Assembly (NCBI GenBank): GCA_002457215.1
Contig: NTJZ01000008.1
Span: 1 to 64,000, forward strand
Length of the DNA: 64,000 nt
DNA from: OM182 bacterium MED-G28
GTDB taxonomy: Bacteria; Pseudomonadota; Gammaproteobacteria; Pseudomonadales; Pseudohongiellaceae
Direction of reading: 5' to 3'
Below the pieces are notes generated by a model that ran no database searches, had not been told where the DNA came from, and worked only from the letters and a program-made list of their open reading frames with translations. Within the stretch, counting starts at the first letter, position 1. Each line of letters begins with the position of its first letter. The translations under genes and the position numbers were made by a program. Of this stretch, positions 35,527 to 44,526 are shown one piece after another.

Positions 35527-36396
35527 CTATTCATTAACTTCGACCCGCACATAAGCATTAGTCCAGCAACAGTGAAACTCAAAACCATAGGTTGGATCTC
35601 TTGGTCGCTCGGTATCATTAATTGCCTGGATGCGCAGCATATACTCGCCTGCCTGTTCGAATGTTGCTCTTGTTTCAATGATTCCTTCAGCACTGTCTAT
35701 GCGAGACTCAGCAGCACTGAATTCGACCGCATTAGTGCCCTGGTGTAATGTCCAATTAATCCAGGTCCCCGGCGCGGCGTGCCTAATTCGAGCAATGAGG
35801 TTTATTGGTTCGCCAACTTTCGCTTGCCATGGTCCTTCAAACAGACCTCGGCGGCCGCGAAAATTTGGGGGATTATCATTAATGCTGAGATAAGGAGCCG
35901 ATGTGTTTCGACCAGAAGTTTCTTCCTCGTCAAGAACATAGGAAGGAATCAAAGTGCCGGGAACAGATAACATCTTACCTTGGGTTTCTATGTTCCAAAT
36001 CACATCTGCCATGCCGAAGTCTTCCGGTACTGTAACGGAAAATGCGCACCAGTAGCGCCGAAATTCAGGCGTTAGTTCAGGGGTGGGACGTGTGTCGAAA
36101 TGAGTCGGTTGCAGACCATCGTAGACTTCGGGTTCGATAAAATTCTGTTGGCCCAGAGGCACATCGATTTGTTCTTCAGAATTCATATTGTAGTAACCAA
36201 AGCACATGGTCGACGTGCCATCTTCATTTGGAAACCAACCATCAAACAATGGAATTACGTGCTGGCCTTGCGAGCGCAAGGGCGCTTCACTCAGAGGGTT
36301 AAAGACATCGGCAGTTTGAGCAGACACAACTGAAATGCTGCTTACCAGAAAGGAAAACAGTACCGCCTGAATTCTCTTGCTTTTAACGACTACCAC
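35527..36396 (-). CDS. Exported beta-rich protein, partner of the haem/monooxygenase-like protein (copy 2)
   Basis: 289 aa. Starts with GTG 3 nt after the stop of the upstream gene; no clear Shine-Dalgarno, so translation is probably coupled. Signal peptide about 1-26 (VSAQ). Homologous to the protein at 1241-2179: VIPLFDGWFPNEDGT, VPLGQQNFIEPE, DGLQPTHF and the C-terminal HCCWTNAYVRVEV. The Cys pair near the end is conserved in both and may bind metal or form a disulphide. Second gene of the seven-gene operon. Confidence 0.8.
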   Translation of the reverse strand: MVVVKSKRIQAVLFSFLVSSISVVSAQTADVFNPLSEAPLRSQGQHVIPLFDGWFPNEDGTSTMCFGYYNMNSEEQIDVPLGQQNFIEPEVYDGLQPTHFDTRPTPELTPEFRRYWCAFSVTVPEDFGMADVIWNIETQGKMLSVPGTLIPSYVLDEEETSGRNTSAPYLSINDNPPNFRGRRGLFEGPWQAKVGEPINLIARIRHAAPGTWINWTLHQGTNAVEFSAAESRIDSAEGIIETRATFEQAGEYMLRIQAINDTERPRDPTYGFEFHCCWTNAYVRVEVNE

Positions 36397-36399
36397 TTA

Positions 36400-37734
36400 T
36401 TATTCGCCGCTAGCCGCAGTCAACCTGGCGTTGCGTTCAGCAGTTAAACGGTCGAATTGATCTTCAGAAAGGTAGGTAATGCCTAGCCAAAGATGAGACA
36501 TCTCATCGACACCACGTTGCCCAAACACAACCCATTGGCGTGGGTCTGGATTGTTCGGATTATCTGCTGTGTTATCCCAGGTTGACGTAATCATTAACAT
36601 TGTTCCTTGGGGCAACAAAGGTGCGGCATCTTCAGCGAATTCATAATTGATCTGCCAGGAATGATCATACTTATCTACTCTAGCTAACATCTTGCGGCTG
36701 CCATCAGGATAGATAGCTTGCAGAGATTGAGCCCGACCACGCATATGCATGTGGGGACGGAAGCTGGTTATAAGAGCTGGCTTTTCAAGTACGCGTACGC
36801 CTTGTAATGATTTTACTGAATCTGGCGGCAGCACAAGATCGTTTGCCCATAATCCTCCCGGGCCAGAATCAGCTGCAAAGAATTGCTCACCTCTGGTCTC
36901 AAATTCTGGCTTATAGCCTCTGGGGTAAAGCCATACAGCAGCTTCTGCTTGTTCATTAGGTACTATTTCGTTAATGGGGAAGTAGTGAAGATTCCAATTT
37001 ATGGATCCGCTAGGGTAAATCAGCATCCCCGTACCTTCGGGGAATTGATCCCCGCCTTTTCCAACCCCTTGCCTACCTACTGGGCCGGAAGCTCGATTCC
37101 CATTGTCATCGAAGGATCTTAATTGTGCGTGGCCATGATGTAGAACTTTGACACCAAGTGGATAAGATCCTTTCAGCTCAGTCGCTCTTACATAGCGTGG
37201 CTCGTCAATTACACCTTCGAAGGAGGTATTGCGCACCCACCACTGATCTTGCGCATTTGCAGTAACAGTGTAGGGCGGCGACTTAACTACGAAATCCGGC
37301 GCGCCTAGAGTGGAAGATAGTTGCCATTGTCCTGCATCAGGAAGGTTTGGTTGAGGTGGCGTCAGAGCAGGATCGCCTTGCGGTGCGCCATTCTGAGCCC
37401 AGGCAATTACTTTAGTAATTTGCTCAGCGTTAAGTGATACATCGTTCTTATAGGCCTGGATACCGACCGTTTGGTCTAAATGCCAAGGTGGCATTTCCCG
37501 ACGTTCCACTTTGTAGCTAATTAATGGTGCCCAAGGTCGAACTTCTTCATAGCTTAGGAGTGACATAGGCCCAATCCCATCAGGATTATGGCAGCTAGAG
37601 CATTTGTCAAACAGGATGGCGGCAATATCTTCTGAATAAGTTATAGCTCGTTCATTGGCGAGGACCACAGTGTTGGAAAGTGCCAGAAGAACCAGGCCGC
37701 TGAGAAGATTTTTTCCAGTAATTAAGTTTTTCAT
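36400..37734 (-). CDS. Exported c-type haem protein with copper-monooxygenase-like region
   Basis: 444 aa from ATG 37734; an in-frame start 12 codons earlier would give a non-leader N-terminus. Signal peptide about 1-26. Haem motif CSSCH at 45-49, then NPDGIGPMSLLSYEEVRPWAPLI and EMPPWH. The copper-monooxygenase-like part has VLHHGH and, near 325, PHMHMRG, so both putative copper sites are present; DEMSHLWLG near the end fits the Met-ligand region of PHM. Likely a periplasmic oxidase or oxygenase fed by its own haem; substrate unknown. First gene of the operon running down to 33087, divergent from the selenoprotein gene at 37981. Confidence 0.83.
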   Translation of the reverse strand: MKNLITGKNLLSGLVLLALSNTVVLANERAITYSEDIAAILFDKCSSCHNPDGIGPMSLLSYEEVRPWAPLISYKVERREMPPWHLDQTVGIQAYKNDVSLNAEQITKVIAWAQNGAPQGDPALTPPQPNLPDAGQWQLSSTLGAPDFVVKSPPYTVTANAQDQWWVRNTSFEGVIDEPRYVRATELKGSYPLGVKVLHHGHAQLRSFDDNGNRASGPVGRQGVGKGGDQFPEGTGMLIYPSGSINWNLHYFPINEIVPNEQAEAAVWLYPRGYKPEFETRGEQFFAADSGPGGLWANDLVLPPDSVKSLQGVRVLEKPALITSFRPHMHMRGRAQSLQAIYPDGSRKMLARVDKYDHSWQINYEFAEDAAPLLPQGTMLMITSTWDNTADNPNNPDPRQWVVFGQRGVDEMSHLWLGITYLSEDQFDRLTAERNARLTAASGE

Positions 37735-37980
37735 TACGATCTGCTCTCCGTGGAGTTGATGTGCAGGCAATTATTTCAAAACTACCGAATTTTAATCGAT
37801 TGAAATAGCTTATATCAGAAGCCTAGAATAGGTATGCAAAGCAGGAAAGTCCACCAAGAAAAGTTATTAATGCGTCGAGTCTACTGGGTCTAAAGCTAGA
37901 AAACAGTCATTCTTCAATCCACCTTCCTTTACTCTAAATACCTATACCAATCCCGAGATAACGTGATACGCTTTCCGTCG

Positions 37981-39114
37981 ATGAAAACAGTAGCGCAAAA
38001 AATCCTTCTAGCCCTTTCCCTAGTCTTTACCGCTAGCTTCAGTCTAGCGGCTGAACGTGAATCTATCGTGGTCGCTAACTTGGGTCCGCAGATCGGCGAG
38101 CAGGTGCCTAATTTCCAGCTTCCCGATCAGTTTGGGCAAATGCAGAACCTTGATTCCATAAAAGGTCCGAACGGAACGATGCTACTGTTCCATCGTTCGG
38201 CTGATTGGTGACCCTACTGTAAAGCGCAACTCGTGGAGTTGCAGGATCAGCTAGATGCGTTGCAGTCGCAGGGTATAGGAGTGGCTGCCATTAGTTATGA
38301 TTCCGTTGAAGTGCTTGCAGACTTTGCTGAGCGTCGCGGAATTACTTATCCGATCCTGGCTGATGATGATTCTGCTGTTATCACAGAATTTGGTATTTTG
38401 AATACGGTAGCTGCGGAAGGGATCGGTGAAAACGCTGATGATCCTGATGTGCAGGCGGACGTTGCAAAATATGTTTCTGCTTTTGGTGCAAATCAGATGA
38501 TAGTAGGCACACCGTATCCTGGTACTTTTATGCTTAATAGCAGTGGCGAAGTAACTTCTCGATTTTTTGAAGAGTTTTATCGGGAGCGCAACACGACCTC
38601 TAATATTATGCTGAAGGTAGGTGCGGGTCTTTCACCGATAGCTGCTGTAGAAGGTGAAACCGCTCATTTAAAGTTCACTGCTTATCCATCAAATTCAACC
38701 GTTACTGTTGGAACGCGCTTCTCTCTGGCGCTCGAAGTAGACCCTGGTCCCAATATGCATGTGTATGCGCCAGGGGCTGAAGAAAAGGGTTATCGAGTGA
38801 TCGGATTTAACCTTGAACCTTCTGAGTTGGCTAGATTTGAACCGGTTGAATTTCCAGACTCTGAAATTTATTACTTCGAGCCTCTTGATGAGCATGTGCC
38901 GGTTTACCAGCAACCGTTTACAATTCTGCAAGAAGTGGTCATGAGTGGAGATGCGGAGGCTGAGGGAATCATGGCAGAACTCGATGCACTGACCTTGACA
39001 GGAACTTTAGAATATCAAGCTTGCGATGATGCAATTTGTTTCTTGCCACAATCGATTCCTGTGTCGTTTACTCTCGACCTTGATAACCCCGACCGACAAC
39101 GCGCTAATCGTTAG
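37981..39114 (+). CDS. Selenoprotein: redoxin (UxxC) fused to DsbD-alpha-like domain, UGA read as selenocysteine
   Basis: 377 aa if UGA 38209-38211 is decoded. Signal peptide about 1-23. The redoxin domain starts IGEQVPNFQLPDQFG and reaches FHRSADW, then UGA, then PYCKAQLVELQ. The relatives of this redoxin family carry Cys here (DWCPYCK), so UGA sits exactly on the first active-site Cys, giving U77-P-Y-C80. The frame stays open for 301 codons after UGA and keeps the family pattern (VAAISYDS, YPILADDDS). A hairpin 14 nt past UGA fits a bacterial SECIS. Residues about 225-377 resemble the N-terminal DsbD domain, with CDDAIC at 348-353. A periplasmic thiol/selenol redox protein is expected. A GTG start six codons upstream (37963) is possible. 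A nonsense mutation or sequencing error is the alternative. Confidence 0.85.
38226..38242 (+). promoter_or_regulatory. SECIS-like hairpin downstream of the in-frame UGA
   Basis: GCAACTC (38226-32), loop GTG, GAGTTGC (38236-42): a perfect 7-bp stem. The loop begins with G-U, as SelB-binding bacterial SECIS loops do, and its G is the 22nd nt after the UGA, within the range described for bacterial selenoprotein genes. It lies within coding sequence (AQLVELQ). Confidence 0.75.
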
Positions 39115-39345
39115 TTCGTTTTCCTAAATATTTCTTAGCGTTACTTTTTTATCTTAGTTCATACTTTTTTTGCTGTGACTGTGCAAGGACTGGCGAGCTA
39201 TTTTCTGGTTCAAAGGGAATTTAAGTTAAAACTTACGAGTGAAACCAGTGCAACAGCAGCTGCTTGAGGGCCCAGTTACGGTTCCAATTTCCACTCATCT
39301 GATTGATACTTAATTGATAATGATTCCTTGCTTGGAGAGACGGTA

Positions 39346-40239
39346 GTGAATATTCGATTAGTAGGTCTTTCAATACTGTCAATTTTTATTATTGTGCCTT
39401 TGAGCAAGTTAGCTGCGCAGGAGCCGTTTAATCAGAACTTCTCACCTGATATAACAGCACCAGATGGATTCAGAAGTAATCGTACATCTTATTCTGCAAT
39501 CATGGACGTACTTGAGCCTCCGGTTACCGAAGTAACAGAAGAACAACTGCAGCGACTCAGGGATGTGCCACTGGAAGTCATTTTCGGTGCTATCGGTGAT
39601 TATCGCCTGAACTACGCCACTGGCTTTGAGAATACTCAACCAGGTAAGCGTCTGGTGGGTAGAGCCTTGACGATGCGCTTTCTTCCGCCCCGACCTGACC
39701 TAACAGAGGCTGCTCTCACTCTAGCCAAAGAAGGAAACTGGGATAGGCGCTACTATGCGAGGGCAGCTGAAGAGGCCAACCCTGGCGATGTCGTTGTAGC
39801 AGAACTGGGCGGTAGTGATGGCCATAATTTATTCGGTGATATGGGGGCAACGGGTATTCAAATGCGAGGCGCTGCCGGAGTCATTATCGATGGGGGCATG
39901 CGAGACTACACCGGTTTGCGTGATGAACGTTTCGAAGATTTTCCAGTATTTTATAAGTTTTCCGATCCTCACACGACTTCCTGGCTAGGAGTTGAATACA
40001 ACACACCAGTACGCATTGGAGGTGTTACGGTTCTTCCCGGGGACATTGTAGTTGGGGACACTGGCGGCGTTTTCTTTTTCCCGTCATCGTTAGTGGAAAG
40101 GGTCTTAGAATATGCGGACGAAACTGCAGCTAGAGAACAGTTTCAATTGCAGCTATTAGAGGACAAGGAGTACCGCTTTCGCGACATTTATCCCCTGTCC
40201 CCTGAGCTCCAAGCAGAATTTGAACAGCTCAGAAATTAG
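39346..40239 (+). CDS. Exported RraA-like protein (HMG/CHA aldolase fold)
   Basis: 297 aa from GTG 39346, which lies 7 nt after GGAGAG; a TTG six codons earlier would contain that site. Signal peptide about 1-25 (LAAQ). The RraA/demethylmenaquinone-methyltransferase-like fold is marked by GRALTMRFLPP, GDVVVAELGGSDGHNLFGDMGATGI, GAAGVIIDGGMRD and VLPGDIVVGDTGGVFFFP. The GGxxxxxxxGxxxxxxAxxxGxxGxxxDGxxRD pattern binds pyruvate-type ligands and Mg in class II aldolases of this fold. Export is unusual: family members are cytosolic. Converges on the M16 protease gene. Confidence 0.82.
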   Translation: MNIRLVGLSILSIFIIVPLSKLAAQEPFNQNFSPDITAPDGFRSNRTSYSAIMDVLEPPVTEVTEEQLQRLRDVPLEVIFGAIGDYRLNYATGFENTQPGKRLVGRALTMRFLPPRPDLTEAALTLAKEGNWDRRYYARAAEEANPGDVVVAELGGSDGHNLFGDMGATGIQMRGAAGVIIDGGMRDYTGLRDERFEDFPVFYKFSDPHTTSWLGVEYNTPVRIGGVTVLPGDIVVGDTGGVFFFPSSLVERVLEYADETAAREQFQLQLLEDKEYRFRDIYPLSPELQAEFEQLRN

Positions 40240-40248
40240 CGACTGTTA

Positions 40249-42990
40249 CTAGTCGCTAGCTGGGTTGCCATCCGCATCGAGTATTTCCACTTCAGCGATG
40301 CCTAATGCTTCGATTTCTGCTTCTACCTTGTTTCGATCGCCAACAATGAGCCAGACCATATTTTCTGGCAGAACTACTTCCCGCGCGGCCTCCGCAATAT
40401 CTTCAATATTCAAGGAGCGCACTCGATTCGCATAACGATCGAAATAATCGTCTTCATATCCAAAGCGGACAATTTCACGCAACGACCCTGACACTGCACT
40501 ATTAGTTTCCCAGCGCCCGGCCAGACGTAATGATTGAGAAGCTTGTGCTTTTTCTACTTCTTCTCGAGTTGGTGGGCTATCATCGATAAGCCCCCGCAAT
40601 TCATTGATTACTTCTTGCATAGAATCGGCGGTTCTATCCGTTTGTACCGGCGCTTGAACAAAGAAAGGTCTCTGGCTATTAGTTGGAATCAGTATGGTTC
40701 TAGAGCCATAAGACCATCCTTTATCTTCTCTCAGATTCATATTGATGCGAGAAGTAAAAGAACCACCTAAAATATTATTCATTGTCCCGATCGCAATTTC
40801 TGTTTCATCTCTTACCGATGGTGCCACGTGTCCCGCATAAATCACAGATTGCAGAGAATCAGGTCGGTCAATAATATAAATTTTTGAATTCTGCTGTTGC
40901 GCGACATCTGGAATATTTTTAAGAGGAACTTCTCCAGCCGACCAATTAACAAACTTCTCTTCGAGCATCGGTATTAATGTAGAGAGTGAAGTATCGCCGA
41001 CAACGATAAGCGTAGCATTATTTGGCCTAAACCAGGACCTCACAAAATCAACGAGGTCAGAGCGATCCAAGCCGTTAACCGATTCTAGTGTGCCTGTTCC
41101 AGTTAGACCTTGACCATAAGCATGATCTTCGCCATAGATTAACTTAGGAAATACCCGTTGCGCCATTTGAATTGGTGTTGTCTGTTCTCTTTGAATACGA
41201 GCGAGCTGTTCTTGTTTTAGTCGGTCCAATTCTGCTTGAGGGAAGGATGGGTTTAATATGACATCCGAAAATAATTCCAATGAGGGTTCAAGGTTCTCGG
41301 CTAGCGCGTTTAGCGAAACACTAGAAGTGTCCAAGTTAGATCCGGTGCTGAGTATGGCGCCTAACATTTCCAGTTCTGAACTTATCTCTAAGGAAGACTT
41401 TGTTGAGGTGCCTTCGTCCAGCATATTCATGGCAAGGGAAGCGGTTCCGGGAGAAGCCAATTGATCAGAAGCATAGCCGGCGTTCACCATTAACTGAAGG
41501 CTAACAGTGGGAATGGCGTTCCGTTCCGCGAGAACGATATTTAAGCCATTTGATAATTGCGCCCTTTGAATTCGAGGAAAGGAAACGTCCGGCGGAGTAT
41601 CAATCTCTGGCAAGCGCGAACGATCGACACCTGCACCGCTGGCAGCGTAGCTTGGGAAAGGCTCAACTTCGAGAACATAGACACCATCGGTGAGCCATTT
41701 ATTAGCAGCAATTCGGATGCTTTCTGCCGTTGCATTTTGTTGATGGTCTAGTGACTGACGATACATATCGGGACTGCCGCCATAAACCTCACTTCGCGCA
41801 AGGGCATCTGATTTCCCGCCAAAGCCACCAATGCGTTCTATTCCTCGTATAAATCTTGCACGCACTTGTGTTTGCACTCTGTCGAGTTCTTCCTGATCCG
41901 GACCTTGAGTTAATAAGCGCTGCATTTCTTCATCGACAGCAGCTTCTACAGATTCTAAATCATCTCCAGGGTTTGCTGTTGCCTGAATAATAAACATGCT
42001 GGCAATTTCGCCTGCTTGAATAAAGGCAGAAACGTCGGTAGCGATCCGGTCTTGATAAACCAAGCGATTATAGAGTCGCGAATTTTTGCCGTCAGCGAGA
42101 ATGTTGGAGAACAAATCCAATAAATTAGTCTCTTCTGACAATGAGTGGGGAATATTCCATACCTTGTAAAGTCGTGCCTGAGGGACTCGATCCTGCATGA
42201 TTTGGCGTTGCTCGCCAGTTCGCTTGGCAATCCATTCAGAATGCTTGGCAATTGGCGGGGAAGGTGGAATGTCGCCAAAATACTGCTCAGCTTTTGCCAG
42301 CGCTTCATCTGGTGTAATGTCGCCAGCGATAACCACTACCGCGTTGTTCGGTCCGTAGTAAGTTTGAAACCATTCCTGTACATCCTCTAGAGATGCTGCA
42401 TTAAGGTCATCCATTGAGCCGATGACCGAATGAGCATAGGGGTGTCCGTAGGGGTAAACCGCCTCAAGGATGGCAGTAAAAACTTTGCCATAGGGCTGAT
42501 TCTCACCTTGGCGTTTTTCGTTTTGTACAACACCACGTTGCTCGTCTAGTTTGCTCTGATCTACTGCTCCCAACAGATGGCCCATTCGATCCGATTCCAT
42601 CCATAAAACTTGGTCTAGGGCATTTTTGGGAACATTCTGAAAATAGTTGGTGCGATCTAAATTTGTTGTCCCATTCAAGTCGGTAGCACCAACGCGTTCT
42701 AATACCTGAAAATAATCGTCATTAAAGTTTTCAGAGCCATTGAACATAAGGTGTTCGAATAAATGTGCAAATCCAGATTGCCCACTTGGCTCATTTTTTG
42801 ATCCGACGTGATACCAGATATTTACAGAAACAATTGGAGCTTTGTGATCCTCGTGTACGATCAATGTAAGGCCATTGTCTAGAATGAATTTTTCATACGG
42901 GATTTCTGGCAAGTTATTGCCTTGGGTAAATGCAAGGCTAGTTATTCCAGCCGAAAAAAATAGAAGTATTGTCTTAGTTAGGTATTTCAT
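40249..42990 (-). CDS. M16 family zinc protease, two-module (pitrilysin/insulinase-like)
   Basis: 913 aa from ATG 42990 after AGGAG; an in-frame start seven codons earlier is less likely. Signal peptide about 1-23. The inverted zinc motif HxxEH (H76, E79, H80 in HLFEHLMFNGSENF) with downstream RGVVQNEKRQ supplies the third ligand. The second M16 module (from about 470, with LSNGLNIVLAERNAIPTVSLQLM) lacks the zinc motif, as usual. A periplasmic peptidase of oligopeptides, possibly bound to the outer membrane. Separated from the upstream beta-lactamase-family gene by a long hairpin, so expressed separately. Confidence 0.92.
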   Translation of the reverse strand: MKYLTKTILLFFSAGITSLAFTQGNNLPEIPYEKFILDNGLTLIVHEDHKAPIVSVNIWYHVGSKNEPSGQSGFAHLFEHLMFNGSENFNDDYFQVLERVGATDLNGTTNLDRTNYFQNVPKNALDQVLWMESDRMGHLLGAVDQSKLDEQRGVVQNEKRQGENQPYGKVFTAILEAVYPYGHPYAHSVIGSMDDLNAASLEDVQEWFQTYYGPNNAVVVIAGDITPDEALAKAEQYFGDIPPSPPIAKHSEWIAKRTGEQRQIMQDRVPQARLYKVWNIPHSLSEETNLLDLFSNILADGKNSRLYNRLVYQDRIATDVSAFIQAGEIASMFIIQATANPGDDLESVEAAVDEEMQRLLTQGPDQEELDRVQTQVRARFIRGIERIGGFGGKSDALARSEVYGGSPDMYRQSLDHQQNATAESIRIAANKWLTDGVYVLEVEPFPSYAASGAGVDRSRLPEIDTPPDVSFPRIQRAQLSNGLNIVLAERNAIPTVSLQLMVNAGYASDQLASPGTASLAMNMLDEGTSTKSSLEISSELEMLGAILSTGSNLDTSSVSLNALAENLEPSLELFSDVILNPSFPQAELDRLKQEQLARIQREQTTPIQMAQRVFPKLIYGEDHAYGQGLTGTGTLESVNGLDRSDLVDFVRSWFRPNNATLIVVGDTSLSTLIPMLEEKFVNWSAGEVPLKNIPDVAQQQNSKIYIIDRPDSLQSVIYAGHVAPSVRDETEIAIGTMNNILGGSFTSRINMNLREDKGWSYGSRTILIPTNSQRPFFVQAPVQTDRTADSMQEVINELRGLIDDSPPTREEVEKAQASQSLRLAGRWETNSAVSGSLREIVRFGYEDDYFDRYANRVRSLNIEDIAEAAREVVLPENMVWLIVGDRNKVEAEIEALGIAEVEILDADGNPASD

Positions 42991-43072
42991 TCTCGGCTCC
43001 TGAAACTGCATGAGAAGGGAAAATTGAGTAATAAGTGGTTTTAAGAACGTAGAATGCTTAAATACGAAATCA

Positions 43073-43112
43073 GATTTGATGATTCTAGGGAAATTCGCGG
43101 AATCATCAAATC
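43073..43112 (-). terminator. Long perfect hairpin after the beta-lactamase-family gene
   Basis: GATTTGATGATTC and GAATCATCAAATC pair over 13 bp with a 14-nt loop, 22 nt past the gene stop on the minus strand. No strong T-run follows, so it may be a factor-assisted terminator or RNA-protecting structure. Confidence 0.55.
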
Positions 43113-43133
43113 TAGATCAAGCCTATTGCCTAA

Positions 43134-44477
43134 TTAAATGCCATAGGGATCCATAATGGATTGGTAAACCAATCTTCTTGAAGTGGATCGAACATCAGGT
43201 ATTCCCTGGCCAAACTGCTGAATCATGCCAACAAAAACCAGATTTTCTACAGGGTCTATCCAAAACCAAGTTCCGGCCGCACCCCCCCAATAGTATTCGC
43301 CTTTGGAGTAACTCTCCGCTTCAACAGGGTCTTCTATTATGGCGAAATCCAGACCAAACACTGTGCCTGTCTCGCTAGACATTGCGCCAGTCATGCCCCG
43401 GGGTGTCTGATCCCGATGCATTAGGTCAATAGTTAATGGTGCAAGAATTCTTATTCCATCCAATTCTCCTCCATTTAATAACATTTGACTGAATCGCATG
43501 TAATCCATAGTAGAGGATACAAGACCGCCTCCCCCAGATTGAAAGTTAGGGTCCTCCAGAAAATTGGCACCTGGGAAGCCTTCGCCAGGTTCAAGCTCTC
43601 CCTCGCGGTTATAGCCATAAACCTGGGCAAAACGGGAGACTTTTTCCTCTGGCACGTAAAAGTCTGTATCCGTCATTTCTAGTGGATCAAATATTCGTTC
43701 TTGCAGAAAGTCACCAAATGGCTGGCCTGCTAACTTTTCAACCAAGTATCCTTGAACGTCGACTGCAACACTGTATTCCCAGCGGCTTCCGGGCTGATGT
43801 TTGAGTGGAATTTCGCCAAGTCTGCGAGTGAATTCTTCTAATGTAAAAGCATTGTTAAGTAAGTCAGCTTCCACATATTTTGTGTCTACCGGAGATTGTG
43901 CAAAAATTCCATAACTGAGCCCGCCGGTGTGACTCATTAGTTCGCGAATGGTCATCTTGTGATTCTGGGGTTCAGTGATGATATTCCCGCTATCATCAGT
44001 GCCAGCAAAAACTTGGAGATTTTCAAATTCTGGCAAATACTTTTCGACAGGATCAGCGAGGCGAAATTTGCCTTCTTCATAAAGAATCATCAAAGCTACA
44101 CCGGTGACCGGTTTGGTCATGGAATAAATTCGAAACAATGCATCATTTGTCATAGGTGCTTGAGCTTCTAAATCTCGATAACCTACTGACTCAAAATGCA
44201 CGATTTTGTTATCTCTTGCTGCCATTGTGACAACACCAGCTAATTTCCCTTCGTCCACAAATCCCTGCATGGCTTGAGTAACTCGATTCAAACGGGATGA
44301 ATCCATGCCCACCAATTCAGGTGCAACCAACGCCAAGGCTTGCTCGGACGATGAACTTGGCTGGTTATCAACCGTTGCAAGTTCGCTGTTTGGCGTACAA
44401 GTTGCTAAAACAAGAACACTCATTAGAGCAACGTAGCGAACGAGTTGACTAATATTATTTTCAAACATCTTAATCAC
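43134..44477 (-). CDS. Beta-lactamase-family serine hydrolase, lipoprotein
   Basis: 447 aa from GTG 44477, 8 nt after GGAG. Lipobox LATC (Cys27). Class C/esterase-type fold: catalytic SMTK at 119-122 in IYSMTKPVTG, YSVAVDVQGYLVEKLAG as the Tyr motif region, and a late GGAAGTWFWIDP in place of the KTG motif. Such proteins are mostly esterases or D-aminopeptidases rather than antibiotic resistance enzymes. Follows the PQQ dehydrogenase by 49 nt on the same strand and ends at a long hairpin. Confidence 0.88.
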   Translation of the reverse strand: MIKMFENNISQLVRYVALMSVLVLATCTPNSELATVDNQPSSSSEQALALVAPELVGMDSSRLNRVTQAMQGFVDEGKLAGVVTMAARDNKIVHFESVGYRDLEAQAPMTNDALFRIYSMTKPVTGVALMILYEEGKFRLADPVEKYLPEFENLQVFAGTDDSGNIITEPQNHKMTIRELMSHTGGLSYGIFAQSPVDTKYVEADLLNNAFTLEEFTRRLGEIPLKHQPGSRWEYSVAVDVQGYLVEKLAGQPFGDFLQERIFDPLEMTDTDFYVPEEKVSRFAQVYGYNREGELEPGEGFPGANFLEDPNFQSGGGGLVSSTMDYMRFSQMLLNGGELDGIRILAPLTIDLMHRDQTPRGMTGAMSSETGTVFGLDFAIIEDPVEAESYSKGEYYWGGAAGTWFWIDPVENLVFVGMIQQFGQGIPDVRSTSRRLVYQSIMDPYGI

Positions 44478-44526
44478 TTGGTTTTCTCCACTTCTTTACT
44501 TTTTGAGAGATATAAAAACATCTCTA

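Noticed and set aside
35487-35693. 68-aa minus-strand frame at the end of the beta-rich partner gene
   Set aside because: Out-of-frame overlap with the conserved CCWTN end of that gene.
38233-39114. Separate gene starting at GTG 38233
   Set aside because: It has no ribosome site, would begin in the middle of the redoxin fold, and joins in frame with the upstream part across a single UGA at the active-site position; annotated as one selenoprotein instead.
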